DNA of 64,000 bases from Lachnospiraceae bacterium. GTDB taxonomy: Bacteria; Bacillota; Clostridia; Lachnospirales; Lachnospiraceae. A model generated the notes under the pieces. The model had not been told where the DNA came from. It made no database searches and was given only the letters and a program-made list of their open reading frames with translations. Positions 55,837 to 64,000 of the stretch are shown here, piece by piece (positions within the stretch are counted from its first letter, which is position 1; each line of letters opens with the position of its first letter). The stretch covers positions 1-64,000 of the forward strand of contig JAFUXA010000006.1 in the NCBI GenBank assembly GCA_017470985.1, in the 5' to 3' direction. The position numbers and the translations under genes are program-made.

Positions 55837-56402
55837 CTGTATTCTTCAATTACTTTATGTGTCATCTTGTCTATTTCTGATTTAAGCTCCGTCAAATACT
55901 GAGAAAATGCTACATTCTCATTGCCGTATGTCAGATTCAATTCAAATTCCAATGGCAACCATGTAGACAAATCAGACTCATCATGAGATATTACTGCCTC
56001 CAATCTGTCTATAGCTTTGTATATCTTGGCTTCTTCAGACTCTAAAGCATTCATTTCTTCATATAATGCAAACCATTGTTCTCTCTCAGGTTCAGGAAAT
56101 GTATCTACCCAGTTAAATAATACATCCTCCTCCACATCTTCATCCTGACTATTTTTATAAAAAGAAGGAATATCTCCGGTAAATGCTTCTCCAAGATCAT
56201 GAATCAGGCACATGCGTATAACCTTATTCATGTCTGCCTCAGGAAATTCACTTCCCATAAGCATTGCCATAAGTGCCATGCGAAATGTATGATCAGCCAC
56301 ACTTTCCTTTCTGTCCGCTTCTGTGTAACAATGTCTCGTAGTAGTTTTCAATCTACCTGCAACATTTAAAATATTCAGTAATTCTTGTGGTTTCACCTTC
56401 AT
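55821..56402 (-). CDS. HD-domain nucleotidase/hydrolase (YfbR-like)
   Basis: 193 residues from the ATG at 56402, with GAGAGGAG just before it; the frame opens earlier with a TTG at 56426. HD residues are H in ESVADHTFRMALM (near residue 40) and HD in CLIHDLGEAFTGDIPSF (near 70). The 5'-deoxynucleotidase YfbR and related HD phosphohydrolases share this spacing. Probable action on deoxynucleoside monophosphates is inferred from the family. It is 86 bases after pdxT on the same strand and may be co-transcribed. Confidence 0.8.
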   Translation of the reverse strand: MKVKPQELLNILNVAGRLKTTTRHCYTEADRKESVADHTFRMALMAMLMGSEFPEADMNKVIRMCLIHDLGEAFTGDIPSFYKNSQDEDVEEDVLFNWVDTFPEPEREQWFALYEEMNALESEEAKIYKAIDRLEAVISHDESDLSTWLPLEFELNLTYGNENVAFSQYLTELKSEIDKMTHKVIEEYRADQS

Positions 56403-56488
56403 TCTCCTCTCTATCTGCAACAGCAACTTACGGATTCATTATAGCAAATATCCCATTACTTGTGCACCATAGTATTTACAGAAAAGAT

Positions 56489-57061
56489 TTACTGACACGA
56501 ATATTTTTGTACCATTTGGAGAAACCCTTTATGTATTCTGTTATCCTCTCCCAACTCGGGATGAAAAGATAATGCTAATTGATTATTATATTTGACAGCA
56601 ACAATATGTCCATCCACTTCAGCCAAAACCTCTGCTCCATGAGCATCTACAATATAGGGAGCCCGTATAAATTTCATGTCGAATTCTCCTATACCCTTAA
56701 AATCCGATACAGTATCAAAACTTCCTAATTGTCTGCCATAAGCATTTCGCTTTATACTCACCGGAAGTGTCTTAAAATATACATTATCATCATTTACTAT
56801 TTCATCTGCCAGGAGTACCAGACCGGCGCATGTTGCCAAAGTAGGCAATCCCTGTTCTATTAACTTCTGTATTTTATCAAACATATTAAGCTCACGAAGT
56901 AATTTACCCTGTACAGTACTCTCTCCTCCCGGCAATACAATTCCATCTAAATCAATAACATCATTTGCCTGTCTCAATTCAACGCATTCTGCCCCAAGAT
57001 TTTCCAGCATTTTCTTATGTTCAGCAAAGGCTCCCTGCAATGCCAGTATTCCTATTCTCAT
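56489..57061 (-). CDS. pdxT: Pyridoxal phosphate synthase glutaminase subunit
   Basis: 190 residues. The glutaminase has GILALQGAFAEH at the start, oxyanion GGESTVQGKLL near residue 46, catalytic C in LATCAGLVLLADE (near 79) and LSFHPELGEDNRIH near 170. It supplies ammonia to PdxS for pyridoxal 5'-phosphate formation. It starts two bases after pdxS stops. The pair is divergent from pdxR. Confidence 0.97.
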   Translation of the reverse strand: MRIGILALQGAFAEHKKMLENLGAECVELRQANDVIDLDGIVLPGGESTVQGKLLRELNMFDKIQKLIEQGLPTLATCAGLVLLADEIVNDDNVYFKTLPVSIKRNAYGRQLGSFDTVSDFKGIGEFDMKFIRAPYIVDAHGAEVLAEVDGHIVAVKYNNQLALSFHPELGEDNRIHKGFLQMVQKYSCQ

Positions 57062-57063
57062 AA

Positions 57064-57939
57064 TTATCTGCCTCTTTCTTCCATAATAAGCTGTATTTCA
57101 TTCTCATTGATTCCAACCATAGCTTCACCTAAATCTTCCGACAGTTTTGCAATAAGTTTTGCATCCTTATAATTTGTTACGGCCTGTACAATAGAAGCAG
57201 CACGTTTCTCAGGATTTCCTGATTTAAATATTCCCGAACCCACAAATACTCCCTCTGCTCCAAGAAGCATCATAAGAGCCGCATCTGCCGGTGTTGCAAC
57301 GCCACCTGCAGCAAAATTTACAACAGGCAATCTATTATTCTCATGAACATATTGCACCAGTTCATATGGCACCTGTAATTCCTTTGCAGCCTCAAACAAT
57401 TCATCTTCACGCATAGATGAAATTCTGGCAATTTCACTATTCATCTTTCTCATGTGACGAACAGCCTGGACAATGTCTCCGGTTCCCGGTTCTCCCTTGG
57501 TTCTTATCATTGCCGCACCCTCGTTAATTCTACGCAATGCTTCCCCCAAATCTCTCGCACCACATACAAATGGAACCTTGAAGTCCCTCTTGTTGATATG
57601 ATACACATCATCTGCAGGTGACAGAACTTCTGATTCATCAATATAATCTATTTCAATAGCTTCTAAAACCTGTGCCTCGGCAATATGACCTATTCTACAT
57701 TTCGCCATAACAGGAATACTTACAGCATCCTGAATTCCTTTTATCATCTTTGGGTCACTCATTCTAGACACCCCACCTGCCGCTCTTATATCAGCAGGTA
57801 TTCTTTCTAATGCCATAACAGCACAGGCACCTGCAGCTTCTGCAATCCTAGCCTGTTCAGGAGTAGTGACATCCATTATGACTCCTCCCTTTAACATCTG
57901 CGCTAATCCTCTGTTTAATTCAACTTGTTCGCTCAACAT
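57064..57939 (-). CDS. pdxS: Pyridoxal phosphate synthase subunit
   Basis: 291 residues, the standard PdxS length. It starts [17 protein letters not shown] and shows the Schiff-base lysine region [21 protein letters not shown] near residue 73. [34 protein letters not shown] binds phosphate near 203. It joins ribose 5-phosphate, glyceraldehyde 3-phosphate and ammonia to PLP. GGAGGATT precedes the ATG. The first gene of the pdxST unit faces pdxR across 106 bases. Confidence 0.98.
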   Translation of the reverse strand: MLSEQVELNRGLAQMLKGGVIMDVTTPEQARIAEAAGACAVMALERIPADIRAAGGVSRMSDPKMIKGIQDAVSIPVMAKCRIGHIAEAQVLEAIEIDYIDESEVLSPADDVYHINKRDFKVPFVCGARDLGEALRRINEGAAMIRTKGEPGTGDIVQAVRHMRKMNSEIARISSMREDELFEAAKELQVPYELVQYVHENNRLPVVNFAAGGVATPADAALMMLLGAEGVFVGSGIFKSGNPEKRAASIVQAVTNYKDAKLIAKLSEDLGEAMVGINENEIQLIMEERGR

Positions 57940-58045
57940 TTTATAAATCCTCCTTGAACATCTTTTAAAGGAATCATATAATAAATGTGGTTATATACAA
58001 ATATCCAATTCAAAGAACATTTAGATGTCAGAAAGGAACTATGAT
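57940..58045. promoter_or_regulatory. Divergent pdxST / pdxR control region
   Basis: This 106-base A/T-rich gap holds both promoters. TATATA-type -10 candidates occur on both strands but none is clear. PdxR-type regulators bind here in other Firmicutes. I could not identify specific operator repeats. Confidence 0.4.
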
Positions 58046-59437
58046 ATGCTCACTTATAATTACGAAAATGTAGAAGGTCCTATCTATGAATATATATATA
58101 AATGCATCAAAAATGACATTTTATCGGGAAATCTTAAAGCAAACGACAAGCTTCCTTCCAAAAGAACATTTGCCAGGAACAATGGCATTAGTACCATAAC
58201 GATTCAAAATGCATATGACCAGTTAATTGCTGAGGGATATATATATACGATTGAAAGAAAGGGATATTTCGTCTCAAATCTGAATATTGTAAAAGAGAAA
58301 AAAACCGTATCCTACAATATCCAAATACCAAAACAGCCTCATTATAAATATGACTTTGCTTATAACAAAATGAATACTGATAATTTTCCCTTTTCTATCT
58401 GGGCAAAACTCGGTCGAGAAGTTCTCTCTGATAAAAAAGAAGAGATTATGCAAATTGCACCTTGTGGTGGTTTGACTGAACTAAGAGAAGCTATTGCATC
58501 TCATCTACTATCATTTCGTGGAATGGCAGTTGATCCAAATCAGATTGTCATAGGTGCCGGAACCGAATATCTATACGGAGTGCTGGTTCAGCTTCTAGGT
58601 AGAGACAAGAAATATGCCATTGAAAATCCAGGCTATAAAAAACTTATGAATATATATCAGCAATATGAGGTCACCCCACAATTTATTAACATGGATAAGT
58701 CAGGAGTGGATCTTGATTCTCTACGAGAGTCGAAAGCTGAAATTGCCCATATCAGTCCTAATCATCATTTCCCAACAGGGATCATCACACCTGTCAGTCG
58801 AAGATATGAGTTACTGTCCTGGGCTAATGAAGTTGATGGCCGCTACATTCTGGAGGATGACTATGATAGTGAGTTCAGATATAATGGCAAACCACTGCCC
58901 ACTTTATTTAGCATTGATGGCTGTGAGAAGGTCATTTACATAAATACATTTTCCAAATCTTTAACTCCTACTATAAGAGTCAGCTATATGGTTTTACCGG
59001 TTCATCTGGCCAACATGATGTATTCTGATTATTCATTTAAATCCTGTACTGTCTCCAACTTTGAGCAATATATTTTGGCTGAGTTTATTAAGAGGGGTTA
59101 CTTCGAGAAACATATAAACAGAATGAGACTTCTGTATGCAAGAAAGAGAAAGCAAGTAATAGCATGCTTGCAGCAAAGCCCAATAAGAGATATATGCGAT
59201 ATTATAGAAAGTAATGCCGGTTTGCATTTTATTTTGGAAATCAATACAACTGTATCCGACAAGACAATGAAGGGCAGACTTGAAGAGCAGGGACTACATA
59301 TTAATACTCTATCTGATTATTATATGACTAATGAAAATATCAGAGAGCATCTGTTTATACTGGATTATTCCAATATCCAGATTGAGAAACTGTCCGAAGC
59401 ATGTGAGATAATATATCAATGCATCAAAACCACTTAA
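58046..59437 (+). CDS. pdxR: MocR/PdxR-type regulator
   Basis: 463 residues from the ATG at 58046, preceded by AAAGGA with eight bases spacing; an ATG at 58025 is possible but has a weaker site. The N-terminal GntR winged helix has SGNLKANDKLPSKRTFARNNG and TIQNAYDQLIAEGYIYT. The C-terminal part is an aminotransferase fold, with PLP lysine in YINTFSKSLTPTIRVSYMV near residue 308 and HHFPTGIITPVSRRYELL. Such proteins bind PLP and activate pdxST. Its divergent position over pdxST supports the name. Confidence 0.92.
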   Translation: MLTYNYENVEGPIYEYIYKCIKNDILSGNLKANDKLPSKRTFARNNGISTITIQNAYDQLIAEGYIYTIERKGYFVSNLNIVKEKKTVSYNIQIPKQPHYKYDFAYNKMNTDNFPFSIWAKLGREVLSDKKEEIMQIAPCGGLTELREAIASHLLSFRGMAVDPNQIVIGAGTEYLYGVLVQLLGRDKKYAIENPGYKKLMNIYQQYEVTPQFINMDKSGVDLDSLRESKAEIAHISPNHHFPTGIITPVSRRYELLSWANEVDGRYILEDDYDSEFRYNGKPLPTLFSIDGCEKVIYINTFSKSLTPTIRVSYMVLPVHLANMMYSDYSFKSCTVSNFEQYILAEFIKRGYFEKHINRMRLLYARKRKQVIACLQQSPIRDICDIIESNAGLHFILEINTTVSDKTMKGRLEEQGLHINTLSDYYMTNENIREHLFILDYSNIQIEKLSEACEIIYQCIKTT

Positions 59438-59454
59438 GCTTTTATTTTAATTCA

Positions 59455-60147
59455 TTAAGAATATACCTTCAGGCTTTGAAGGTATATTTTTTGCTCTTGG
59501 GACACTCGATAACTCTCCCTGGCTTTTTGGATAGTCTTGTTATGGGTCCATGGATCTAGTGTTCTTTCTTCAATAATCGATACGGTTGCATCCCACTGCT
59601 TTGCAAGAGCTGTGGCAAAATACCAGGCTCTCATCATATTAATATAATATTCATCGGATTCCACATTTGCAGGCAATGTGAGATACTCTGCCTTAAAATC
59701 TTCATCAAGAAAATGCTTCATTAGCATAAGCATTCCGAATCTACAGGTATATGTGTCATCAGTCTTTATCCATTCTCTACATTTATCAATTAATCTATCA
59801 TGATTTTTCTTAAAAGACACAGGTGAAATGGAATCGCACACTGCCCAGTTATCTATATATGGAAGAAATATTTCCAATTCCTTTATGCAGGTTTCATAAT
59901 CTTTTATCTCAGACAGCATCAATCCATGCAGCATATTTTCGTCGAAATAATAATGAGGCAACGAATCAAAAAACTCGCGACATTGATCCGGATAATTTTT
60001 CATTAAACTCTTCGCCAGCTTTCTGCAATCCGGCACCCTCACACCAAGAAACCTCTCCTTATCAACACCCGGAGTAAGTTTCTGCTGAAACAAAGCATTC
60101 TCAGAATCATGTAGTTTCTTTAATTCTTTTATAATAACCTCTGACAT
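59455..60147 (-). CDS. AlkD-like DNA alkylation repair protein
   Basis: 230 residues built of HEAT-like helical repeats. Family features are GVDKERFLGVRVPDCRKLAK near residue 27, NWAVCDSISPVSFKKN and YYINMMRAWYFATALAKQW. The AlkD family includes DNA glycosylases that remove bulky or cationic alkylated bases. Enzymatic activity in this member is not certain. The pdxR terminator overlaps the 3' end of the gene. Confidence 0.88.
   Translation of the reverse strand: MSEVIIKELKKLHDSENALFQQKLTPGVDKERFLGVRVPDCRKLAKSLMKNYPDQCREFFDSLPHYYFDENMLHGLMLSEIKDYETCIKELEIFLPYIDNWAVCDSISPVSFKKNHDRLIDKCREWIKTDDTYTCRFGMLMLMKHFLDEDFKAEYLTLPANVESDEYYINMMRAWYFATALAKQWDATVSIIEERTLDPWTHNKTIQKARESYRVSQEQKIYLQSLKVYS
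59460..59488 (+). terminator. Terminator after pdxR
   Basis: An 11-bp stem AATATACCTTC/GAAGGTATATT is followed by TTTT on the plus strand. It overlaps the end of the convergent AlkD-like gene. Confidence 0.85.
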
Positions 60148-60265
60148 ATTTTCCCTCTTATTATTATTTAACTTTTAACGCTTTCACTTTTGTGAATCCA
60201 TTTTACATTCAGCTCATGAAATAATTCTAGCATTATTGTAATCAATATAAAACTTCTATATAAAA

Positions 60266-60295
60266 AGCTCTTACACAGTCATGTGTGTAAGAGCT
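60266..60295 (-). terminator. Terminator after the GGGtGRT gene
   Basis: A perfect 12-bp stem AGCTCTTACACA/TGTGTAAGAGCT encloses six bases. It is followed on the minus strand by TTTTTAT. Confidence 0.9.
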
Positions 60296-60335
60296 CTTAT
60301 CATTTTTAATTATTTTTAAATTATATTTGCAAAGC

Positions 60336-61346
60336 TTAGAACTTTCCAGCCTTAGCAGCTTCTTCAACTGAAACGGCAACAGCAACAGTCATACCAACCA
60401 TTGGGTTGTTACCAGCTCCGATAAGTCCCATCATCTCAACGTGAGCAGGAACTGATGAAGAACCAGCGAACTGAGCATCTGAGTGCATACGTCCAAGTGT
60501 ATCTGTCATACCGTAAGAAGCTGGGCCTGCAGCCATGTTATCTGGGTGAAGTGTACGACCTGTACCACCACCTGATGCAACTGAGAAGTACTTCTTACCC
60601 TGCTCGATACATTCCTTCTTGTATGTACCAGCTACTGGATGCTGGAAACGAGTTGGGTTTGTAGAGTTACCTGTAATAGATACACCTACGTTCTCATGAT
60701 GCATAATTGCAACACCTTCCTGAACATCATCAGCACCGTAGCACTTAACTGATGCACGAAGACCATCAGAATATGGAGTCTCAGATACAATATTTAATGT
60801 AGCTGTCTTATAATCATACTTTGTCTCAACGAATGTAAATCCATTGATACGAGAGATGATCTGAGCAGCATCCTTTCCAAGACCATTAAGGATAACGCGA
60901 AGTGGCTTCTGGCGAACCTTGTTTGCCTTTTCAGCAATACCGATAGCACCTTCAGCAGCTGCGAATGACTCATGTCCTGCTAAGAAACAGAAGCACTCTG
61001 TCTCTTCCTCTAATAACATCTTTCCAAGGTTACCATGTCCCAAACCTACCTTACGGTGGTCAGCAACTGAACCTGGAATACAGAAAGACTGAAGTCCCTC
61101 TCCGATTGCTGCAGCAGCATCAGCAGCCTTGCGGCAATCCTTCTTGATAGCGATTGCTGCACCTACTGTGTAAGCCCAAGCAGCATTCTCAAAACAAATT
61201 GGCTGAATACCCTTAACCATATCATATACGTTAAGTCCAGCATCCTTTGTAATTTTCTCAGCTTCTTCAATTGAGCTGATTCCATATTGATTCAGAACAG
61301 CGTTGATCTGATCAATTCTTCTTTCATATGATTCAAATAAAGCCAT
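60336..61346 (-). CDS. GGGtGRT protein (conserved, function unknown)
   Basis: 336 residues. The naming motif VASGGGTGRTLHPDNMA is near residue 257, with GHGNLGKMLLEEETECFCFLAGHESFAAAEGAIG near 104. No membrane helix or signal is visible. This protein family is widespread in anaerobic Firmicutes and usually adjoins a NifU-like scaffold, as it does here: 18 bases separate the two genes. Glycine-rich and Cys-containing segments suggest a cofactor or metal role; that is inference. It has AAAGGAGAAA before the ATG. Confidence 0.85.
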   Translation of the reverse strand: MALFESYERRIDQINAVLNQYGISSIEEAEKITKDAGLNVYDMVKGIQPICFENAAWAYTVGAAIAIKKDCRKAADAAAAIGEGLQSFCIPGSVADHRKVGLGHGNLGKMLLEEETECFCFLAGHESFAAAEGAIGIAEKANKVRQKPLRVILNGLGKDAAQIISRINGFTFVETKYDYKTATLNIVSETPYSDGLRASVKCYGADDVQEGVAIMHHENVGVSITGNSTNPTRFQHPVAGTYKKECIEQGKKYFSVASGGGTGRTLHPDNMAAGPASYGMTDTLGRMHSDAQFAGSSSVPAHVEMMGLIGAGNNPMVGMTVAVAVSVEEAAKAGKF

Positions 61347-61364
61347 TGTATTTCTCCTTTCCTA

Positions 61365-62066
61365 TTATTCCTGACGTGGGTCGATGATCTTAACAACACC
61401 CTGCTCTGGAGTAACTCTTCCGTATGAACCAGAAGCCTTCTCCCAAGCTGTGTTAGCATCGTCACCCTTCTTAATAAAGTCAGTCATCTTTCCAAGAGAA
61501 ACGAACTGGTAACCAACTACACAGTTATCCTTGTCAAGAGCGATACCTGTTACATAACCTTCAGCCATCTCAAGGTAACGAACACCCTTCTCCTTTGTTG
61601 CGTACATTGTACCAACCTGAGAACGAAGTCCCTTTCCTAAATCTTCAAGACCAGCACCAATTGCAAGTCCGTCATCAGAGAATGCAGACTGTGTACGTCC
61701 GTATACAATCTGAAGGAATAACTCTCTCATAGCAGTATTGATAGCATCACAAACCAAGTCTGTGTTTAATGCTTCAAGAATTGTCTTACCCTGTAAGATT
61801 TCAGCTGCCATAGCTGCTGAATGTGTCATACCAGAACATCCGATTGTCTCAACCAATGCTTCCTCAATAACACCTTTCTTTACATTTAAAGACAACTTAC
61901 AAGCACCCTGCTGTGGTGCACACCAGCCCACACCATGTGTGAAACCAGAAATGTCTTCAATCTTCTTTGCATGTACCCATTGTCCTTCTTCAGGAATTGG
62001 AGCTGGATCATGCTTTGCGCCCTTTGCTACAGGACACATGTTCTCTACTTCTTTTGTGTAAATCAT
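61365..62066 (-). CDS. NifU-like iron-sulfur scaffold-related protein
   Basis: 233 residues from the ATG at 62066 (AAAGGAG precedes it); the frame opens earlier at 62105 without a site. The NifU/IscU-like region runs from about residue 57 with LVETIGCSGMTHSAAMAAEILQGKT. The Cys pattern is CPVAKG, WCAPQQGACK, IGCSG and VCDAI rather than the classic IscU set. It is the first gene of an operon with the GGGtGRT protein. A role in Fe-S assembly or in a specialised metallo-system is inferred from the family. Confidence 0.82.
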   Translation of the reverse strand: MIYTKEVENMCPVAKGAKHDPAPIPEEGQWVHAKKIEDISGFTHGVGWCAPQQGACKLSLNVKKGVIEEALVETIGCSGMTHSAAMAAEILQGKTILEALNTDLVCDAINTAMRELFLQIVYGRTQSAFSDDGLAIGAGLEDLGKGLRSQVGTMYATKEKGVRYLEMAEGYVTGIALDKDNCVVGYQFVSLGKMTDFIKKGDDANTAWEKASGSYGRVTPEQGVVKIIDPRQE

Positions 62067-62092
62067 TGTAGAACTCCTTTCATTATACATTT

Positions 62093-62098
62093 TAAAGC
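62093..62098 (-). other. Leader before the NifU-like gene
   Basis: The segment 62067-62273 has no gene. It holds a -10 element, an inverted repeat (62137-62179) and the ribosome site. Confidence 0.3.
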
Positions 62099-62136
62099 TC
62101 ATCACATTTATATGTGAGATTTTAGAACTTTATAAC

Positions 62137-62179
62137 GACCGTATAAATATGTTAAAAAAATGACATTAACATATCGGTC
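62137..62179. promoter_or_regulatory. Inverted repeat in the leader of the NifU-like/GGGtGRT operon
   Basis: GACCG and CGGTC form the outer arms, ATATGTTAA and TTAACATAT the inner arms, with a loop containing seven A on the plus strand. It would start about seven bases after the predicted transcript start. It may be an operator or a leader stem. Confidence 0.5.
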
Positions 62180-62192
62180 TTTATTTTCGCAT

Positions 62193-62198
62193 ATTATA
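62193..62198 (-). promoter_or_regulatory. -10 element of the NifU-like/GGGtGRT operon
   Basis: TATAAT on the minus strand lies about 127 bases before the start codon. The -35 region (around CTTAACC) is weak, which suggests dependence on an activator or another sigma factor. Confidence 0.45.
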
Positions 62199-62273
62199 AG
62201 TTTTTCGTCTAGTGGTTAAGTGGCTTATTTAAGCAATTTATTGTATAAACTATGTACTTATCCAACAGTTTTT

Positions 62274-62945
62274 CTAATTCTTGCTCACAATATTATTCAT
62301 ATCTTTATATATAGAATTAGCCGGAACCACACCACGAACAGATGAAGTAGGATAAATATTGGAATGGCTTCCGATGACAGTTCCAGGATTTAATACCGAA
62401 TTGCATCCCACTTCTACATAATCACCAAGCATAGCGCCAAACTTCTTGAGACCTGTCTCAATCTCTTCTCCGTTTGTTCTATCTTTTACAACAACCAATG
62501 TCTTGTCTGACTTTACATTTGAAGTAATACTGCCAGCTCCCATGTGTGACTTATATCCTAAAATAGAGTCTCCCACATAGTTATAATGAGGCACCTGCAC
62601 ACTATCAAATATAATATCATTTTTGATTTCTGTAGAGTTTCCAACCACAGAACCCTTTCCAATAATTGCGCTTCCTCTGATAAATGCACAATGTCTAATT
62701 TCTGCATCCTCATCAATAATAAGAGGTCCGTTTAAACAGGCTGTTGGTGCAACGGTAGCTGACTTTGCCACCCAGATATTATCTCCTATTCTTGTAAATT
62801 TATCCTCATCCAATGTAGGTCCTATCTCCATTATATAATCCTTGATATCAGCAAGGACTTCCCAAGGATATGTCTTTCCTTCAAATAATTTTGATGCAAT
62901 TGTATGACTCAAATCATACATATTACTAATTCTGGCTGTTTCCAT
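62274..62945 (-). CDS. Left-handed beta-helix (GlmU C-terminal-like) protein
   Basis: 223 residues from the ATG at 62945, which has GGAGG eight bases upstream; a TTG at 62951 is too close to it. From about residue 60 the hexapeptide repeats of the left-handed beta-helix fold are visible (VAPTACLNGPLIIDEDAEIR, then IIGKGSVVGNSTEIKN and VGCNSVLNPGTVIG). There is no pyrophosphorylase domain. It resembles the acyltransferase half of GlmU-type sugar nucleotide enzymes. Activity is unproven. The 5' end overlaps the preceding topoisomerase-like gene by 20 bases. Confidence 0.75.
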   Translation of the reverse strand: METARISNMYDLSHTIASKLFEGKTYPWEVLADIKDYIMEIGPTLDEDKFTRIGDNIWVAKSATVAPTACLNGPLIIDEDAEIRHCAFIRGSAIIGKGSVVGNSTEIKNDIIFDSVQVPHYNYVGDSILGYKSHMGAGSITSNVKSDKTLVVVKDRTNGEEIETGLKKFGAMLGDYVEVGCNSVLNPGTVIGSHSNIYPTSSVRGVVPANSIYKDMNNIVSKN

Positions 62946-64000
62946 TTTCAACGCCTCCCATATTATTGTTATTATTTTCCACTGATGAATCAGCAGGTTG
63001 ATTATTATTATTTACATCCGCTCTATCCTGAAATACAAATTTAATACCATCAAATCCACCGGTTCCATCTTTGCCTACGCAAAGCTTCGCATCAAAAGTT
63101 GTACCTTTCTTGGATTTGAAGCCTTTGATTTCTCCGGTAATCCCTTTTTCAGTAAGTTCTCGAATCTGTCCGTCGTTAAGCTTAACTCCACAGATTGTCC
63201 CCATTCCGAATTTACATGTAGAATCAGGATTTCTATAATCATAATTCTCACAATTGAAACCGGTATAAGTCTTTACAATCTGGCCGCCGCAGAAAGGACA
63301 TTTGGCATCTTTCACCACATTGGCTTCCACATTATCAAAATCAAATACCACCTGATATTTACCATTATCATCTGCTTCTAACTTCAGGCAGGCATCAAAT
63401 TTCTTGCCACTCTTGCCCTTGAAACCTCTTAGAGTCTTGGTCTTCTTCTCACTGAGAAGTTCCTTTACATTGGCTGTAGATATTGCTTTGGAAGCAATTT
63501 TCTTTCCTATATAGAAACGGCAGGATTCAGGATCTTCACCATTGTAATTGCTGCAACTATAACCATTGGCTTTCTCGATAATATCGCCACCACAATTAGG
63601 ACATTTCACTCCTTCAACAACTGATGGAGCTACATCTGTGAAATCAAATACCAGGCCATATTTACCTTCTTCATTTTGCTCAAGCTTAAGAACTGCATCA
63701 AAACTCTTCTTGGACTTATTCTTGAACCCTCTGATTGTATCAGACTTACCATCTGTCAGCAGCTTCTTCACCTGCTCTTCGTCAATTGTAACACCACAGA
63801 TATCTCCTATGGCAAACCTGCATTTTATATCTTCATTTCGATAATTTGCACAGCCATAGCCAAAGGATGTTGTCATAATATCTCCACCACACACAGGACA
63901 TTTCACCCCAAGTGGTTTTCTGGCAGCAATACCCTTGGCATCCTTTCCAGTGAACTGATTGATATTGGCAGCAATCTCATATGTGAGATTTGAATTTGCC
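62926..64000 (-). CDS. DNA topoisomerase III-like C-terminal region (partial)
   Basis: The frame continues to the right edge without a stop, so the start lies outside. Three zinc-ribbon-like units of the form CPVCGG...CxF are spaced about 105 residues apart (KCPVCGGDIM, KCPNCGGDII, KCPFCGGQIV). Each is followed by a KGF.SK/F block (for example IRGFKNKSKKSFDAVLKLE). This repeated arrangement is typical of the C-terminal tail of Firmicutes topoisomerase III (TopB). A Asn-rich tail (VNNNNQPADSSVENNNNN) closes it. The catalytic part is not in the window, so other proteins with such repeats remain possible. Confidence 0.6.
   Translation of the reverse strand, partial: ANSNLTYEIAANINQFTGKDAKGIAARKPLGVKCPVCGGDIMTTSFGYGCANYRNEDIKCRFAIGDICGVTIDEEQVKKLLTDGKSDTIRGFKNKSKKSFDAVLKLEQNEEGKYGLVFDFTDVAPSVVEGVKCPNCGGDIIEKANGYSCSNYNGEDPESCRFYIGKKIASKAISTANVKELLSEKKTKTLRGFKGKSGKKFDACLKLEADDNGKYQVVFDFDNVEANVVKDAKCPFCGGQIVKTYTGFNCENYDYRNPDSTCKFGMGTICGVKLNDGQIRELTEKGITGEIKGFKSKKGTTFDAKLCVGKDGTGGFDGIKFVFQDRADVNNNNQPADSSVENNNNNMGGVENGNSQN

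Overview
The window is about 64 kb of low-GC Clostridia chromosome, most likely from the family Lachnospiraceae. The evidence is the gene content: an electron-bifurcating NfnAB pair, pyruvate formate-lyase, a Firmicutes-type division cluster headed by mraZ, a T-box-controlled pheST, a GGGtGRT/NifU-like pair, and A/T-rich codons with strong AGGAGG-type ribosome sites. I cannot name the genus or species. No prophage, plasmid, integrase, transposase, rRNA, tRNA or CRISPR array is visible. Most genes lie on the minus strand.

Layout. 1-2.6 kb: the end of an envelope-polysaccharide gene, a secreted lipase and an acyltransferase. 2.7-9.3 kb: nfnAB, a CobW GTPase fused to a YcgQ-like domain, a His-rich CobW GTPase, and argS. 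9.4-19.3 kb: a division and wall cluster transcribed mraZ-rsmH-ftsL-pbp-mraY-murD-ftsW-ftsQ-ftsZ, with a clear MraZ operator and an early vegetative-type promoter. 19.3-26.9 kb: queA-lgt, pheST behind a T-box, a SpoIID-like gene, and a probable 6S RNA. 27.1-34 kb: citrate synthase, a five-gene two-component operon with a polyprenol-kinase-like and a CDF-like membrane protein, and a divergent receiver plus CheX-like pair. 34-39 kb: an MdoB/LtaS-like phosphoglycerol transferase and a YfhO-like protein, likely acting together on lipoteichoic-acid-type polymers. 39-46.9 kb: thrC, a divergent AP2-domain protein, leuCD, ilvNC, a phosphopantetheinyl transferase with a 49-residue membrane protein, and pflA. 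46.8-47.5 kb: structured repeats between pflB and pflA. 47.5-60 kb: pflB, a YoaK-like protein, a GH2 enzyme, AzlCD, an NSS transporter, an HD phosphohydrolase, pdxST with divergent pdxR, and an AlkD-like protein. 60.3-64 kb: the GGGtGRT/NifU-like operon, a left-handed beta-helix protein and the end of a topoisomerase III-like gene.

The most unusual signal is a family of about 142-bp elements present three times (24777-24920, 46858-46999, 47040-47181). The core is highly conserved, and the terminal arms differ between copies but remain largely complementary within each copy. One copy sits in the pheST leader between the T-box terminator and pheS. The other two sit, with a further long imperfect hairpin, between pflB and pflA. 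Other leads are the AP2/HNH-like regulator whose promoter is interleaved with that of thrC, a MshEN-like plus CheX-like protein paired with a lone receiver, the CobW-YcgQ fusion, and the NifU-like/GGGtGRT operon with an inverted repeat in its leader.
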